Shown here: one piece after another, positions 1-8,123 of the stretch
Numbering within the stretch: position 1 is the first letter of the stretch
Layout: every line of letters begins with the position of its first letter
DNA from: Phocaeicola massiliensis B84634 = Timone 84634 = DSM 17679 = JCM 13223
GTDB lineage: Bacteria; Bacteroidota; Bacteroidia; Bacteroidales; Bacteroidaceae
NCBI RefSeq assembly: GCF_000382445.1
Contig: NZ_KB905472.1
Location: 632,074-696,073 of the forward strand
Reading direction: 5' to 3'
DNA: 64,000 nucleotides
Notes under the pieces: generated by a model
Told to the model about the DNA's origin: nothing
Database searches by the model: none
The model's input: only the letters and a program-made list of their open reading frames with translations
Translations under genes and position numbers: made by a program

Positions 1-37
1 CTGATTCTGTTATCTATAAAGGTGACGATAACAAGTA
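1..37 (+). repeat. Left arm of 37-bp hsdS inverted repeat
   Basis: This stretch is the exact reverse complement of 1665-1701. It encodes the same central conserved segment of HsdS in the two convergent genes. The left boundary is unknown because the repeat begins at the window edge. Recombination between the arms would swap the C-terminal recognition domains. Confidence 0.9.
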
Positions 38-629
38 CTTCGAGAAGAATGGAAATACGGAAATGAATATTACTGACGAGATTCCATTTGAAATACCTGA
101 TAGCTGGAGTTGGGTAAGACTTAACGATATATGTTCTTATATCCAAAGAGGGAAGTCACCTAAATACTCTCTGATAAAGAAATACCCTGTTGTAGCGCAA
201 AAGTGTAATCAATGGAGTGGTTTCTCAATAGATAAAGCCCAATTCATAGATCCAGATACTTTATCATCGTATGGTGAAGAACGTATTTTACAGGACGGAG
301 ATTTAATGTGGAACTCTACAGGATTGGGAACATTAGGACGAATGGCAATTTATTGTAGTACCTTAAACCCGTATGAATTGGCTGTGACAGATAGTCATGT
401 TACTGTTATAAGAGCAATGAAAAAGTTTGTTCTGCCACAATACCTTTATTACTATTTCACAAGCAATACGGTACAATCTGTAATAGAAGATAAATCGGAT
501 GGTAGTACAAAACAAAAGGAGCTTGCAACTGCTACAGTAAAAACTTATCTAGTTCCGATTCCACCTCTGATGGAGCAAAGCCGAATTATCTCAAAGATTG
601 AGCAATTAGCAAGTATTATGAGAGGATAA
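1..629 (+). CDS. hsdS: Type I restriction specificity subunit HsdS, C-terminal part (starts left of window)
   Basis: HsdS recognises the DNA target of a type I restriction-modification complex. The reading frame is open from base 3, upstream of the first ATG (63), so this is the 3' half of a longer gene. The first residues match the central conserved region of the opposite-strand hsdS (DSVIYKGDDNKY in both). A target-recognition domain follows from the IPFEIPDSWSWVRL entry motif to the VPIPPLMEQ exit motif. The protein ends abruptly at IEQLASIMRG, without the second conserved helix block that HsdS proteins usually carry. Another HsdS fragment continues at once in a different frame, so the end may come from a frameshift or a recombination junction. 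The methylase and restriction genes would lie left of the window. Confidence 0.82.
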   Translation, partial: DSVIYKGDDNKYFEKNGNTEMNITDEIPFEIPDSWSWVRLNDICSYIQRGKSPKYSLIKKYPVVAQKCNQWSGFSIDKAQFIDPDTLSSYGEERILQDGDLMWNSTGLGTLGRMAIYCSTLNPYELAVTDSHVTVIRAMKKFVLPQYLYYYFTSNTVQSVIEDKSDGSTKQKELATATVKTYLVPIPPLMEQSRIISKIEQLASIMRG

Positions 630-1114
630 ATGCGCAAACCGTTGAGATTGAGCTTCCTTTTGAATATCCTAACATTTGGTCTGTGCTACGTTTGAAAGAC
701 ATATGCCAACTGATAGACGGTGAAAAAAGAAACGGAAAGGGCATCTGTCTGGATGCAAAATACCTACGTGGTAAATCATCTGCTACCATTGTAGAGAAAG
801 GAAAATTTGTCTATGCCGGAGATAACATCATTCTTGTAGATGGTGAAAATTCAGGTGAAGTTTTCACTGTTCCGCAAGATGGGTATATGGGGAGTACATT
901 CAAACAGTTATGGCTTTCTTCGGCTATATGGAAACCATATATTTTGGCTTTCATTCTGTTCTATAAAGAGGATTTGAGAAATTCAAAAAGAGGTGCGGCT
1001 ATTCCGCACCTCAATAAAGAGTTATTCTACAATCTGCCTATTGGTATTCCACCTTATCAAGAACAGCAGCGTATTGCAGAACGGATAAATGAACTATCGC
1101 AGTTGCTCAAATAG
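605..1114 (+). pseudogene. HsdS target-recognition-domain fragment (silent cassette)
   Basis: Translation in a frame shifted from the preceding hsdS reads SKYYERINAQ, then the domain entry motif (ELPFEYPNIWSVLRLKDIC), a full target-recognition domain, and the exit motif GIPPYQEQQRIAERINELSQ before the stop at 1112-1114. The first in-frame ATG is at 683, already inside the domain, and no ribosome binding site is evident. It therefore looks like a fragment read only after rearrangement, or the frameshifted tail of the gene to its left. Its end overlaps the end of the convergent minus-strand hsdS. The sequence is clearly HsdS-like; whether it is stored or dead is inference. Confidence 0.7.
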
Positions 1115-2503
1115 TTTTTCTATTTGAGCAACAATGCGTTGTTGTTCTTTAATCGGAGGTAATGGTATTAATATTTCTTTTACTTTTGCTATACTTACAC
1201 CACCTATAATGCCCGTTTTATTTAGGTTAAATAGTTCAAAGAACGATGGTGACTGTAGATAATAGTACATGTATTTCCCGATTCCAACAAATGGTGAGAA
1301 ACAACATAACTTATTCCCAAAACATACATCTTGATTCAGTATTGCAATTTTTCTTCCGGCACTTCCACCTTCAATACACATCAATATTGAGTTATTGGGA
1401 GCAAGTCTAAAATCAGGTTCATATTGTTTCGGAATCGCAATGCCATTATCGTAAATAATCCGATTATTAAAATCAACATCCTTAGTTCCAATATAATAAC
1501 GTCCTATAACATCTGTAAATTTTGATTTCTTTTCAGTTTCACTAATACTGTTGCCAGTGTAAATGTTTGCAATATGAGAAAGTCTTGTCCATACCCAATT
1601 CTTGGGAGTTTCAAAAGGTATCTGTTCTGTTATATCCAAGCACTTTTTACCTACCTGCTCATAATACTTGTTATCGTCACCTTTATAGATAACAGAATCA
1701 GACAGGACAGACTTCCTTAACTTACCCTCTTTTACGAGCTTTTGTTTCTCCTGCCGTATCTGCTCAAGTAATTCTCGTGCAGTTCCTTCTTCCGAAATCT
1801 GAGGGACGAGTTTACCCTGTATTGCTTCTTGAAGAATTGTTTTCTTTAGCCTTTCGCCAATAGTTGAATTCAGAGAATTCAATTCGCTTTGAAATTTATC
1901 ATAATTATCTACGATTGGCAAGACTTCCTGTAATTTATCGCATATCCTATCTTGTTCCTTACGTGGTGGTATCGGAAGAAGTTTCGATTTTACATAATCG
2001 GATAAAACTCGTTGTTGTCCTGCAGTACCCTTGTATTTTGCTTCTTTGATAAAGAAGTCTGATTTAAGGATATATAGAAGATACCATCGAGCAAATGTAT
2101 CAGCATATATCCTGATAACATTTAATTCTGTTGTTGCTGTTGCAATATTGCTTGGAACATCGCCAAGGATAAACGATTTCCTATTTTGGAAGCAGGGAGT
2201 AATTTTGGCATAAGCAATATCGCCCTTTTGCATTTTCGTAAAACCAGATTTGACATTCCTCCAATATCGTTTCTCAAAAGTATAAGAACTTCTATAACCT
2301 GCATCAATCAAAGCCATTGGCATAAAAGCAACTTCGAAATTATCTTCACAGATAACTTGTGGCGAATGATTGACTATATTCCCAAATCTTGCCCATTCCC
2401 ACCCCTTTGGAATCTCAAACGGAATCTCCTCATCAATACATTTCACTTCCCCCGTAGCGAGAAACTTCTCATAATAGGAACTCAATGAATTTGTAAATAC
2501 CAT
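1094..2503 (-). CDS. hsdS: Type I restriction specificity subunit HsdS, probably silent alternate copy
   Basis: 469 residues hold two target-recognition domains separated by a conserved helical spacer. The first starts at IPFEIPKGWEWARFG (about residue 28) and ends at IPPRKEQDRI. The spacer contains LKKTILQEAIQGKLVPQ and a Lys/Glu-rich helix. The second starts at IPFETPKNWVWTRL and ends at IPPIKEQQRIVAQIEKL. The N-terminus begins just before the first domain and lacks the usual leading conserved helix; no good ribosome binding site precedes the ATG. This suggests a stored partner for the gene at the left edge. The 37-bp repeat lies in the spacer, so inversion exchanges the second recognition domains. 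The two genes converge and overlap by 21 bp at their ends. Confidence 0.82.
   Translation of the reverse strand: MVFTNSLSSYYEKFLATGEVKCIDEEIPFEIPKGWEWARFGNIVNHSPQVICEDNFEVAFMPMALIDAGYRSSYTFEKRYWRNVKSGFTKMQKGDIAYAKITPCFQNRKSFILGDVPSNIATATTELNVIRIYADTFARWYLLYILKSDFFIKEAKYKGTAGQQRVLSDYVKSKLLPIPPRKEQDRICDKLQEVLPIVDNYDKFQSELNSLNSTIGERLKKTILQEAIQGKLVPQISEEGTARELLEQIRQEKQKLVKEGKLRKSVLSDSVIYKGDDNKYYEQVGKKCLDITEQIPFETPKNWVWTRLSHIANIYTGNSISETEKKSKFTDVIGRYYIGTKDVDFNNRIIYDNGIAIPKQYEPDFRLAPNNSILMCIEGGSAGRKIAILNQDVCFGNKLCCFSPFVGIGKYMYYYLQSPSFFELFNLNKTGIIGGVSIAKVKEILIPLPPIKEQQRIVAQIEKLFEQLR
1103..1131. terminator. Bidirectional hairpin at convergent hsdS ends
   Basis: TTGCTCAAATAG and its perfect complement flank a TTTTT loop. 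The left arm contains the stop codon of the plus-strand fragment, and the right arm is coding for the minus-strand gene. It may terminate both transcripts, although there is no long T tract outside the stem. Confidence 0.5.
1665..1701 (-). repeat. Right arm of 37-bp hsdS inverted repeat
   Basis: Perfect reverse complement of 1-37, inside the conserved spacer of the minus-strand hsdS. The intervening segment 38-1664 is the proposed invertible unit. Confidence 0.9.
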
Positions 2504-2543
2504 ACATTATTAATGATAGTGAATTGTTTAACTAATAATGTAT
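2502..2543. repeat. 11-bp inverted repeat between silent hsdS and invertase
   Basis: ATACATTATTA (2502-2512) and TAATAATGTAT (2533-2543) are perfect complements 20 bp apart. They cover the ATG of the minus-strand hsdS and lie just upstream of the recombinase start. A regulatory or recombinase-binding site is plausible; the function is unknown. Confidence 0.45.
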
Positions 2544-2548
2544 CAGAC

Positions 2549-3355
2549 ATGAACATTGAAAATTTTGGAACGTATCTTCGTCAAGGGAATATGGCGGAGA
2601 ACACGATTGCGGCTTATCTATATGCCGTAAAAGAGTATTATTCCCGACATAAGGAACTGAACAAGCGCAACCTGCTTGTTTATAAGACTTATCTCATTGA
2701 AAAATTCAAGCCTAAAACCGTAAATCTACGTATTCAGGCAATGAACAAGTATCTTGACTATATGAATAAATCTCGTTTGAGATTAAAATCCGTCAAGGTA
2801 CAACAGCGTAGTTATCTGGAAAATGTAATCAGCAATGCCGACTACGCTTTTCTGAAAAACAAACTAAAAAAGGAAGAAAACCAAGAATGGTATTTCGTAG
2901 TTCGTTTCCTTGCTGCTACAGGTGCACGAGTCAGTGAACTAATACAAATGAAGGTGGAACACGTGCAGATAGGTTATTTTGACATCTATACCAAAGGTGG
3001 CAAGATACGTCGTATCTATATTCCTAAATCACTCCGCAAGGAAGCTACGGAGTGGCTCAATAGCACCAATCGTACAAGCGGTTATCTATTCCTCAATCGC
3101 TTTGGCGAGCGTATCACCACCAGAGGTATTGCCCAACAGTTAAAAAACTATGCCACAAAATATGGTTTGAACGAGAAAGTGGTTTATCCTCATTCGTTCC
3201 GCCATCGCTTTGCCAAGAATTTCTTGGAGAAGTTCAACGATATTTCTTTACTTGCCGACCTGATGGGGCATGAAAGCATTGAAACCACTCGTATTTATTT
3301 GAGGCGTAGCAGTGCCGAGCAACAGGAAATTGTGGATAAGATTATAACTTGGTAA
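2549..3355 (+). CDS. Tyrosine site-specific recombinase, likely hsdS DNA invertase
   Basis: A short (about 268-residue) tyrosine recombinase. The catalytic set is visible, numbered from an upstream ATG at 2513: Arg139 in ATGARVSEL, His227 and Arg230 in HSFRHRF, His253 in GHESIETT and Tyr262 in RIYLRR. An N-terminal SAM-like core-binding domain spans roughly residues 15-90. MNIENFGTYL at 2549 is preferred as start because the upstream 12 residues are not typical of the family. Recombinases of this size next to paired hsdS genes in Bacteroides invert the specificity genes. Here it sits immediately beside the silent hsdS copy, with its stop 7 bp from the end of the mob gene. It is probably not the element's integrase, which is at 17770. 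Confidence 0.85.
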   Translation: MNIENFGTYLRQGNMAENTIAAYLYAVKEYYSRHKELNKRNLLVYKTYLIEKFKPKTVNLRIQAMNKYLDYMNKSRLRLKSVKVQQRSYLENVISNADYAFLKNKLKKEENQEWYFVVRFLAATGARVSELIQMKVEHVQIGYFDIYTKGGKIRRIYIPKSLRKEATEWLNSTNRTSGYLFLNRFGERITTRGIAQQLKNYATKYGLNEKVVYPHSFRHRFAKNFLEKFNDISLLADLMGHESIETTRIYLRRSSAEQQEIVDKIITW

Positions 3356-3362
3356 AGGCAAT

Positions 3363-4748
3363 TTATCTGCGTTGCTGTGAGTTTTTCGTCTTCTGTTCTC
3401 CCCAAGGGAGTTCAGAGGATGAACCTCCGCTACCAGTTCCGACATGGACTTGCGCCTGACCACCTGCGGCAAGTTCAAAAGCCACTCCAAGTAGGTTGGC
3501 TTGTGCTTCATTGACCTGTTCCTGAGGCTCAAACACATCATTTATCAATTCATAGATGGTAGCTTCGTCTTTGGTGAAACTTTCCCATATCGGATTGAGC
3601 CAATCAACATGTTTTATAGAGTCGTATTTCTCATTACCTACCTGTGTCCAAATATGCAGACTGGGCTTATTATAATTGGGAATGAAATGGTGGATAAGTT
3701 CCGCCCCGGATGACAGACTGTAACGCTGAGGGTTAGCCTTACGGTCGAGCTGGTCAATGCGTAGATTCAACTTTTCTATAACAGAATCCTTTGCTTTGGA
3801 TTGTCGGCCTGTTTTTTCTGCCATACGTATAGCCTTGTCTATCTCTTTCTGATAGCCGTTCCTTAATTGTTCAATCTCTTCCCTATGTTTTTCTTTCAGT
3901 TGAGACTTTTCAGACATTAGGGTTTTAATCTGATTTTTGAGTTTGGCAATCTGCTCATCCCTACTCGCAAGCTCTTTTTTCGCTTTAGCCAAATCCCCCT
4001 TGCCGAACCACGAAAGGATTGTGTTTTTCCCCTCTTGTGCTTTTTCAATGTCTGCCTGCAATTTGGCGATGTCTTCCTCATACCGATTTATTTGCTGTTT
4101 ATAGTATTCTGAATTTGCCAGATGTTTTGCTGTAGAACCGACAATGCCACGCTGCAATCCGAATGGCTTCATGGCTGCTGCATAACTGTTCTGGTATTCG
4201 TGCAGTTTGCTACGTCGCATAACATCATCTGCCGATAGGCGTGCCCCGGACTTTGTTGCGTACTTCTTCTCACCCTCACGCTTTTTACGAAGTCGTTCTG
4301 TTGTTACAATGGGTACGATTGTGGCATGCAAGTGCGGAGTTTTCTCGTCCATGTGCAATACACAAGAAACAAGATTCTCGCTTCCGAAAGTATTTTTCAG
4401 CCATTTTAGATTGGCATCTATCCAATTATCCAACTTACCTTCCTTGGCAATCTTCATCATCTGTTCATGTGTTCCGGTCAAGATAATGCGGATGGCTTTC
4501 GTCTGGTTCTTGCCGACCTTGCGATGCAGTCTGGCATGGTCTATCCGATGTTGTATAGCATCCGTCCGGTTCTTCACCCCGGCAGGAAATACAACCAGTT
4601 CCCGATTGAGGTGCGTCCTATTTGCATCGGCATTGATGGGTACATATTTTTCCCTCTTGGCATCCTTCCTTTCTATATGGCATGACATACCAGAATCATT
4701 ACCACTGCCACGTTGAAGGTGGCAGACTGCGTATTGCGTATTACTCAT
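3363..4748 (-). CDS. mob: MobV-family relaxase (Mob/Pre plasmid recombination protein)
   Basis: Relaxases nick oriT and pilot the transferred strand. The N-terminal 200 residues fit the MobV (Mob_Pre) family: a start similar to MSNTQYAVCHLQRG, an Asn/His-rich region with HLNREL, and the metal-binding motif HMDEKTPHLHATIVPI with His132, Asp134, Glu135, His139 and His141. A long Lys/Glu coiled coil covers about residues 210-330. The tail is Gly/Ser-rich and ends with a basic QQRR. There is no coupling protein or mating apparatus in the window, so the element would be mobilised in trans. It lies downstream of the primase and DUF3987 genes on the same strand, separated from them by an oriT-like gap. 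Confidence 0.9.
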   Translation of the reverse strand: MSNTQYAVCHLQRGSGNDSGMSCHIERKDAKREKYVPINADANRTHLNRELVVFPAGVKNRTDAIQHRIDHARLHRKVGKNQTKAIRIILTGTHEQMMKIAKEGKLDNWIDANLKWLKNTFGSENLVSCVLHMDEKTPHLHATIVPIVTTERLRKKREGEKKYATKSGARLSADDVMRRSKLHEYQNSYAAAMKPFGLQRGIVGSTAKHLANSEYYKQQINRYEEDIAKLQADIEKAQEGKNTILSWFGKGDLAKAKKELASRDEQIAKLKNQIKTLMSEKSQLKEKHREEIEQLRNGYQKEIDKAIRMAEKTGRQSKAKDSVIEKLNLRIDQLDRKANPQRYSLSSGAELIHHFIPNYNKPSLHIWTQVGNEKYDSIKHVDWLNPIWESFTKDEATIYELINDVFEPQEQVNEAQANLLGVAFELAAGGQAQVHVGTGSGGSSSELPWGEQKTKNSQQRR

Positions 4749-4951
4749 ATCTTATTTCCTTTTCACTGATTCTTTGGTTGTAAAATCCCGCCTTTTGTGC
4801 CACAGGCATCCGGGTGTCGAGAGGGTATCCCTCCGCTTATGGGCTTTTTTACTGCCACTAGGAGAGTGAAAGCGGTGAAAATGCCCTAATAAGCTACGGG
4901 ATTTTACAAACCCTTTCCCAAAGACAGCGAGCTGTCCTATTCATCTTTTTA
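4749..4951. other. Candidate oriT / intergenic structured region
   Basis: This 203-bp gap directly precedes the relaxase gene, the usual oriT position for MobV elements. It holds a 13-bp perfect inverted repeat, TTGTAAAATCCCG at 4778-4790 against CGGGATTTTACAA at 4898-4910, a small GAGGG-TAT-CCCTC hairpin between them, and GACAGC-GA-GCTGTC at 4923-4936, which could terminate the primase transcript. No nick site could be assigned. Confidence 0.5.
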
Positions 4952-5977
4952 TTACATCTGTTCTACATCCACTAACTCCAATTTCAATTCATCAATGAGC
5001 ATCTGCAAAGCCGGATTACGTTGTATCATTTTGGAGAGTATTATTTGCGGAGTATCTTTCATCAGAAGGAAATCTGCAATGTCCAATCCTTTTTTTCGTT
5101 GTTCATCTGTAGCGCATTGTTCCAGACTATCACTCAATACAACTTTGGAACATACGGAAGTAAGCAAAGGCATTTTGGTTTGCCAAACTTCTTTTGCTCC
5201 CAAGTCTGGGCATAGCATAACTGGCCTTCCTTTCAAAATACTTATCACATCAGGCTTGAAACATCCGTGCATTCCACCGGTAGCCAACCATATAAACTCC
5301 GGCATATAATGGGTCGCTACCAAAGCGGATTTTTCGCTTTCCACAATAGCTACTGGTTTGATCGGATTATCAGACAACAGATGTTCGCCAAACAGACATT
5401 GCTTCAAATGGTAATTTTGGAAATTTAGTTCCGTATGTACCCAACTTATATAACTTCTTGGCTCTTTTATCCGATGTCCTGTTTTTGAATCATACAACAT
5501 TATTTTTCCTGTTCGTACATTACCCTGCCAATCAATTTGCCAATAGACGGTAGAACCGCCCCACTTCTTTGATGTACCAACATGATACAGTTGGAATATC
5601 CGGGAAGTCTCGTCTTTGCCCAATACTCCGGATAGGTAAATGTACAATGGATTCATGCCATAGTTGGTAAGAGTACGTTCCATTAGTTCATTGTCAACAA
5701 AAGAGGTAGGAGATGGCAAATGAGACTTAGGCTTGTCGACTTCAACGAAATCATCCTTTTTGTAATCCATCACCATTGGGTTATCATGAAAATAATCTGA
5801 TGGAGTGTAATGGTATTGACAAGATTGTTCATGGTCGCATCTGCCTACATAATCAGGAAAAGTTATTTCTCCTTGACTATCTATGTACTTGACAAAGCAT
5901 TGCTTCTTTCCACACTTCGGGCATGAAAGTTTTGAACCACGCTTATATTTTTGAAGAGAAAATCTATATTCAGCCAT
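4952..5977 (-). CDS. Toprim-domain DNA primase-like protein with zinc finger
   Basis: The N-terminus has a zinc-ribbon (CPKCGKKQCF, then CDHEQSCQYH), as in CHC2-type primases. The central part carries a Toprim core: the acidic motif AIVESEKSALVA, the glycine turn LATGGMHGCF, and a second acidic segment PVMLCPDLGA. Start MAEYRFSLQKYKRGSK at 5977 is chosen because it begins just before the zinc finger; the longer frame from 6016 adds 13 atypical residues. Such proteins in Bacteroides mobilizable elements accompany a DUF3987 ATPase and probably prime replication of the excised circle. It is about 340 residues, smaller than DnaG, with no helicase domain of its own. Confidence 0.78.
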   Translation of the reverse strand: MAEYRFSLQKYKRGSKLSCPKCGKKQCFVKYIDSQGEITFPDYVGRCDHEQSCQYHYTPSDYFHDNPMVMDYKKDDFVEVDKPKSHLPSPTSFVDNELMERTLTNYGMNPLYIYLSGVLGKDETSRIFQLYHVGTSKKWGGSTVYWQIDWQGNVRTGKIMLYDSKTGHRIKEPRSYISWVHTELNFQNYHLKQCLFGEHLLSDNPIKPVAIVESEKSALVATHYMPEFIWLATGGMHGCFKPDVISILKGRPVMLCPDLGAKEVWQTKMPLLTSVCSKVVLSDSLEQCATDEQRKKGLDIADFLLMKDTPQIILSKMIQRNPALQMLIDELKLELVDVEQM

Positions 5978-6092
5978 ACTTCTTTGTCTTGTTATTGCAG
6001 TCCATGCAACTTGCACTTATTGCAGTTTTGCAGAAATCCTATGTAAGCGCAAAGTGCAAACTGCAACAACTGCAAACTGCAAAAGGTGTCGT

Positions 6093-7466
6093 TTATTGCA
6101 GTTTCTCATATTCACCTCGCTTTACCTTCTTGATAATCTTATTCGTGGCAAGATTAACCAAAGAGTACATCACCGACCTTTCCGACAACCCTACTTCTTT
6201 TCCGGCTTGAATAGCATCGGCAGTAGTGAAAGTTGCGGAAAGGCAATCAAGCAATTCTCTCTTTTGTGGTTCAACGCTCTCTCTCAGCATATATCTTTGA
6301 ATGTTGGTATAACAGTTCTCAAAGTATTCACTCAATGCAATAGCTGATTTGGTTGAGTCAATATCCACAAAATCCTTGTGTGCTTCATTGCAAGCCCAGC
6401 GAAGAATCTGCAAGACTAAAGCCAAACGAGCCGTAATCATGGGAGCCTTAATCACTCTGCTATCCACCAATCCATCATCTTGGATTTGATTAACAGCCCG
6501 AATCGCATTATTGCGCCAGTTTGTAAAATAGGCTTTGGCTTCCGAAGAAAATTCCAGTACATTATGTATGGCTCTGTCATCTTCATTCTCTGTAAATGGC
6601 AAACTAATCACCTTATTTATAATAGAATCCCACATAGATGAGTATTTACCAAAAGTTGATACGGAAGAATCTTCATCCAAGCCCCAATCTGAAATTTCCT
6701 GAGACGATGGATAAACAAAAATTATTCTGTCTATCAGCCCATTGTCTTTATATCCTTTCTCTATTAGTTCGTGCATACGTGTCGTTTGCATCGTGCCGAC
6801 AATATTTATAAAAGGATGCTCTATATGAATAGGTACAGGGATGCTGCACCTTGAAATATCCAATGGCTTTCCGCTGAATGCAGTCAATAACTGTTCAATG
6901 AGTTGCCCTTTGCTATATTGATTCACGGCATTAAACATTCCCATGATTTCATCCACATATACCACGACACCTCGCTGATTGTCATCCAGCGCACGCATTA
7001 AAGCCTCCGGTGTAAAATCGGATATGATGATTCTTCGTAAAACAGGTTTGTCCGGCAGTGAAGAGGATTTGTCTTTTTTGACCTTGTTGTTTTCAATCAA
7101 GCTATTATAATGCTCCATATCCAATTTGAATTGCTTGATGATTTTTGCATCATGCTTTCGGATAGGGCGGAATGCGAAATCCAAAGGTGGGGTTTTGCCC
7201 ATTCCGGGACGACCTACCAATATCATATAGAGGGCAGGATTACTAATCCATCCACCACGAATACGGATATTGACAGCGTTGCCAATAGCGGTTGACACTG
7301 CCACCAAAAGAGAAGCCATCATGTACTCAATGGAATAATTTTCTTGCCGTGCTAAAGCCAATATCATATCTTGAATTTTGGCAGGAAAAGCATCCAAAGG
7401 AATCTTGCTTTCAAAGACCCCTTCAAATTCCATTCTGAGTGCATTGCATAAATTGGTTGAATCCAT
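6093..7466 (-). CDS. DUF3987-type ATPase/helicase-like protein of mobilizable element
   Basis: 457 residues. A P-loop is visible at residues 85-92 (GRPGMGKT) and a Walker B at about 167-173 (VVVYVDE). A DNA-binding-like winged segment lies near the C-terminus (TTADAIQAGKEVGLSERSV). This is the DUF3987 arrangement found in Bacteroides integrative elements next to a small primase, suggesting a replicative helicase or initiator for the excised form. Its ATG shares one base with the stop of the upstream HTH gene (TAATG at 7464-7468), so translation is probably coupled. The exact helicase activity is inference. Confidence 0.78.
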   Translation of the reverse strand: MDSTNLCNALRMEFEGVFESKIPLDAFPAKIQDMILALARQENYSIEYMMASLLVAVSTAIGNAVNIRIRGGWISNPALYMILVGRPGMGKTPPLDFAFRPIRKHDAKIIKQFKLDMEHYNSLIENNKVKKDKSSSLPDKPVLRRIIISDFTPEALMRALDDNQRGVVVYVDEIMGMFNAVNQYSKGQLIEQLLTAFSGKPLDISRCSIPVPIHIEHPFINIVGTMQTTRMHELIEKGYKDNGLIDRIIFVYPSSQEISDWGLDEDSSVSTFGKYSSMWDSIINKVISLPFTENEDDRAIHNVLEFSSEAKAYFTNWRNNAIRAVNQIQDDGLVDSRVIKAPMITARLALVLQILRWACNEAHKDFVDIDSTKSAIALSEYFENCYTNIQRYMLRESVEPQKRELLDCLSATFTTADAIQAGKEVGLSERSVMYSLVNLATNKIIKKVKRGEYEKLQ

Positions 7467-7825
7467 TAGAACCTGGTATTTCTTTTTGACTTTATGAATT
7501 GGGCGGCTTCATCCGCCAGTTCCTTCTGCGATTTCCGTTTGCCGTCATGAAGCCATGCGTCAATCTCCGATTTGAGAAACATGATACGCTTCCCTCTCTT
7601 ATGAAACGGAATCTGGTGGCAACTCGTCCATCCGTAAACGGTCTGTTCCGCCGGATGGCTGGGTAGGTATTCGCACAGTTCTTTCAGGTTCATCCACTGG
7701 TCGACAGGCCGTACTTGTGGGATGTTGTTCAGACTGTCAATCTTGGAATCAAGTTTATTGAGCTTGTCCATCATCCATGACATTGCCTTAGGCAAATCTT
7801 CAAATGTAATGTTCATGTCTTCCAT
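7466..7825 (-). CDS. Helix-turn-helix excisionase-like DNA-binding protein
   Basis: 119 residues. An N-terminal helical segment is followed by a MerR/excisionase-type (HTH_17) domain: WMNLKELCEYL, TVYGWTSCHQIPFHKRGKR and FLKSEIDAWLHDGKRK. Proteins like this begin the mobilisation operon in many Bacteroides integrated elements, where they act in excision or as replication initiation adaptors. It is first in the HTH-DUF3987-primase-mob series. The 12-bp palindrome at 7933-7959 lies about 110 bp upstream and could be its binding site. Confidence 0.8.
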   Translation of the reverse strand: MEDMNITFEDLPKAMSWMMDKLNKLDSKIDSLNNIPQVRPVDQWMNLKELCEYLPSHPAEQTVYGWTSCHQIPFHKRGKRIMFLKSEIDAWLHDGKRKSQKELADEAAQFIKSKRNTRF

Positions 7826-7932
7826 ATCGTTATTAGTTGATTTTGCTGCAAAGTAATGGCAAATTTCAATACTGATTTATGGATGGCAAATATCACATAA
7901 AGAAACATCAGCAGGTCATAAGAATCATAAAC

Positions 7933-7959
7933 TATATGCACTGATTATCAGTGCATATA
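7933..7959. promoter_or_regulatory. Perfect 12-bp palindrome, candidate operator or replication site
   Basis: TATATGCACTGA and its exact complement TCAGTGCATATA are separated by TTA. It lies in the 298-bp gap between the cargo helicase gene and the HTH gene, about 110 bp upstream of the HTH start. It has no flanking T tract, so it is more likely a protein-binding site than a terminator. The rest of the gap is AT-rich and holds two GAATCATAA repeats. Confidence 0.5.
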
Positions 7960-8123
7960 ATGACAAATTCCATTATTAGATTTTTTCGTTTATGCCTCTC
8001 GACATAAGGGAATCATCATCGAATCATAAGGTTGTGAAGATAAAAATGTATAGAAACAGAAAGCCACCCACATGAAAGATGCAGATGGCTTACAGAATAA
8101 GAAATCAATGTCGCTTTCTATAC

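Noticed and set aside
2549-3355. The recombinase beside hsdS as the recombinase for the susC invertible segment
   Set aside because: Possible in principle, but it sits with the hsdS repeats, whose sequence shows no AGTYYYN4GDACT core, so a separate recombinase elsewhere is more likely.
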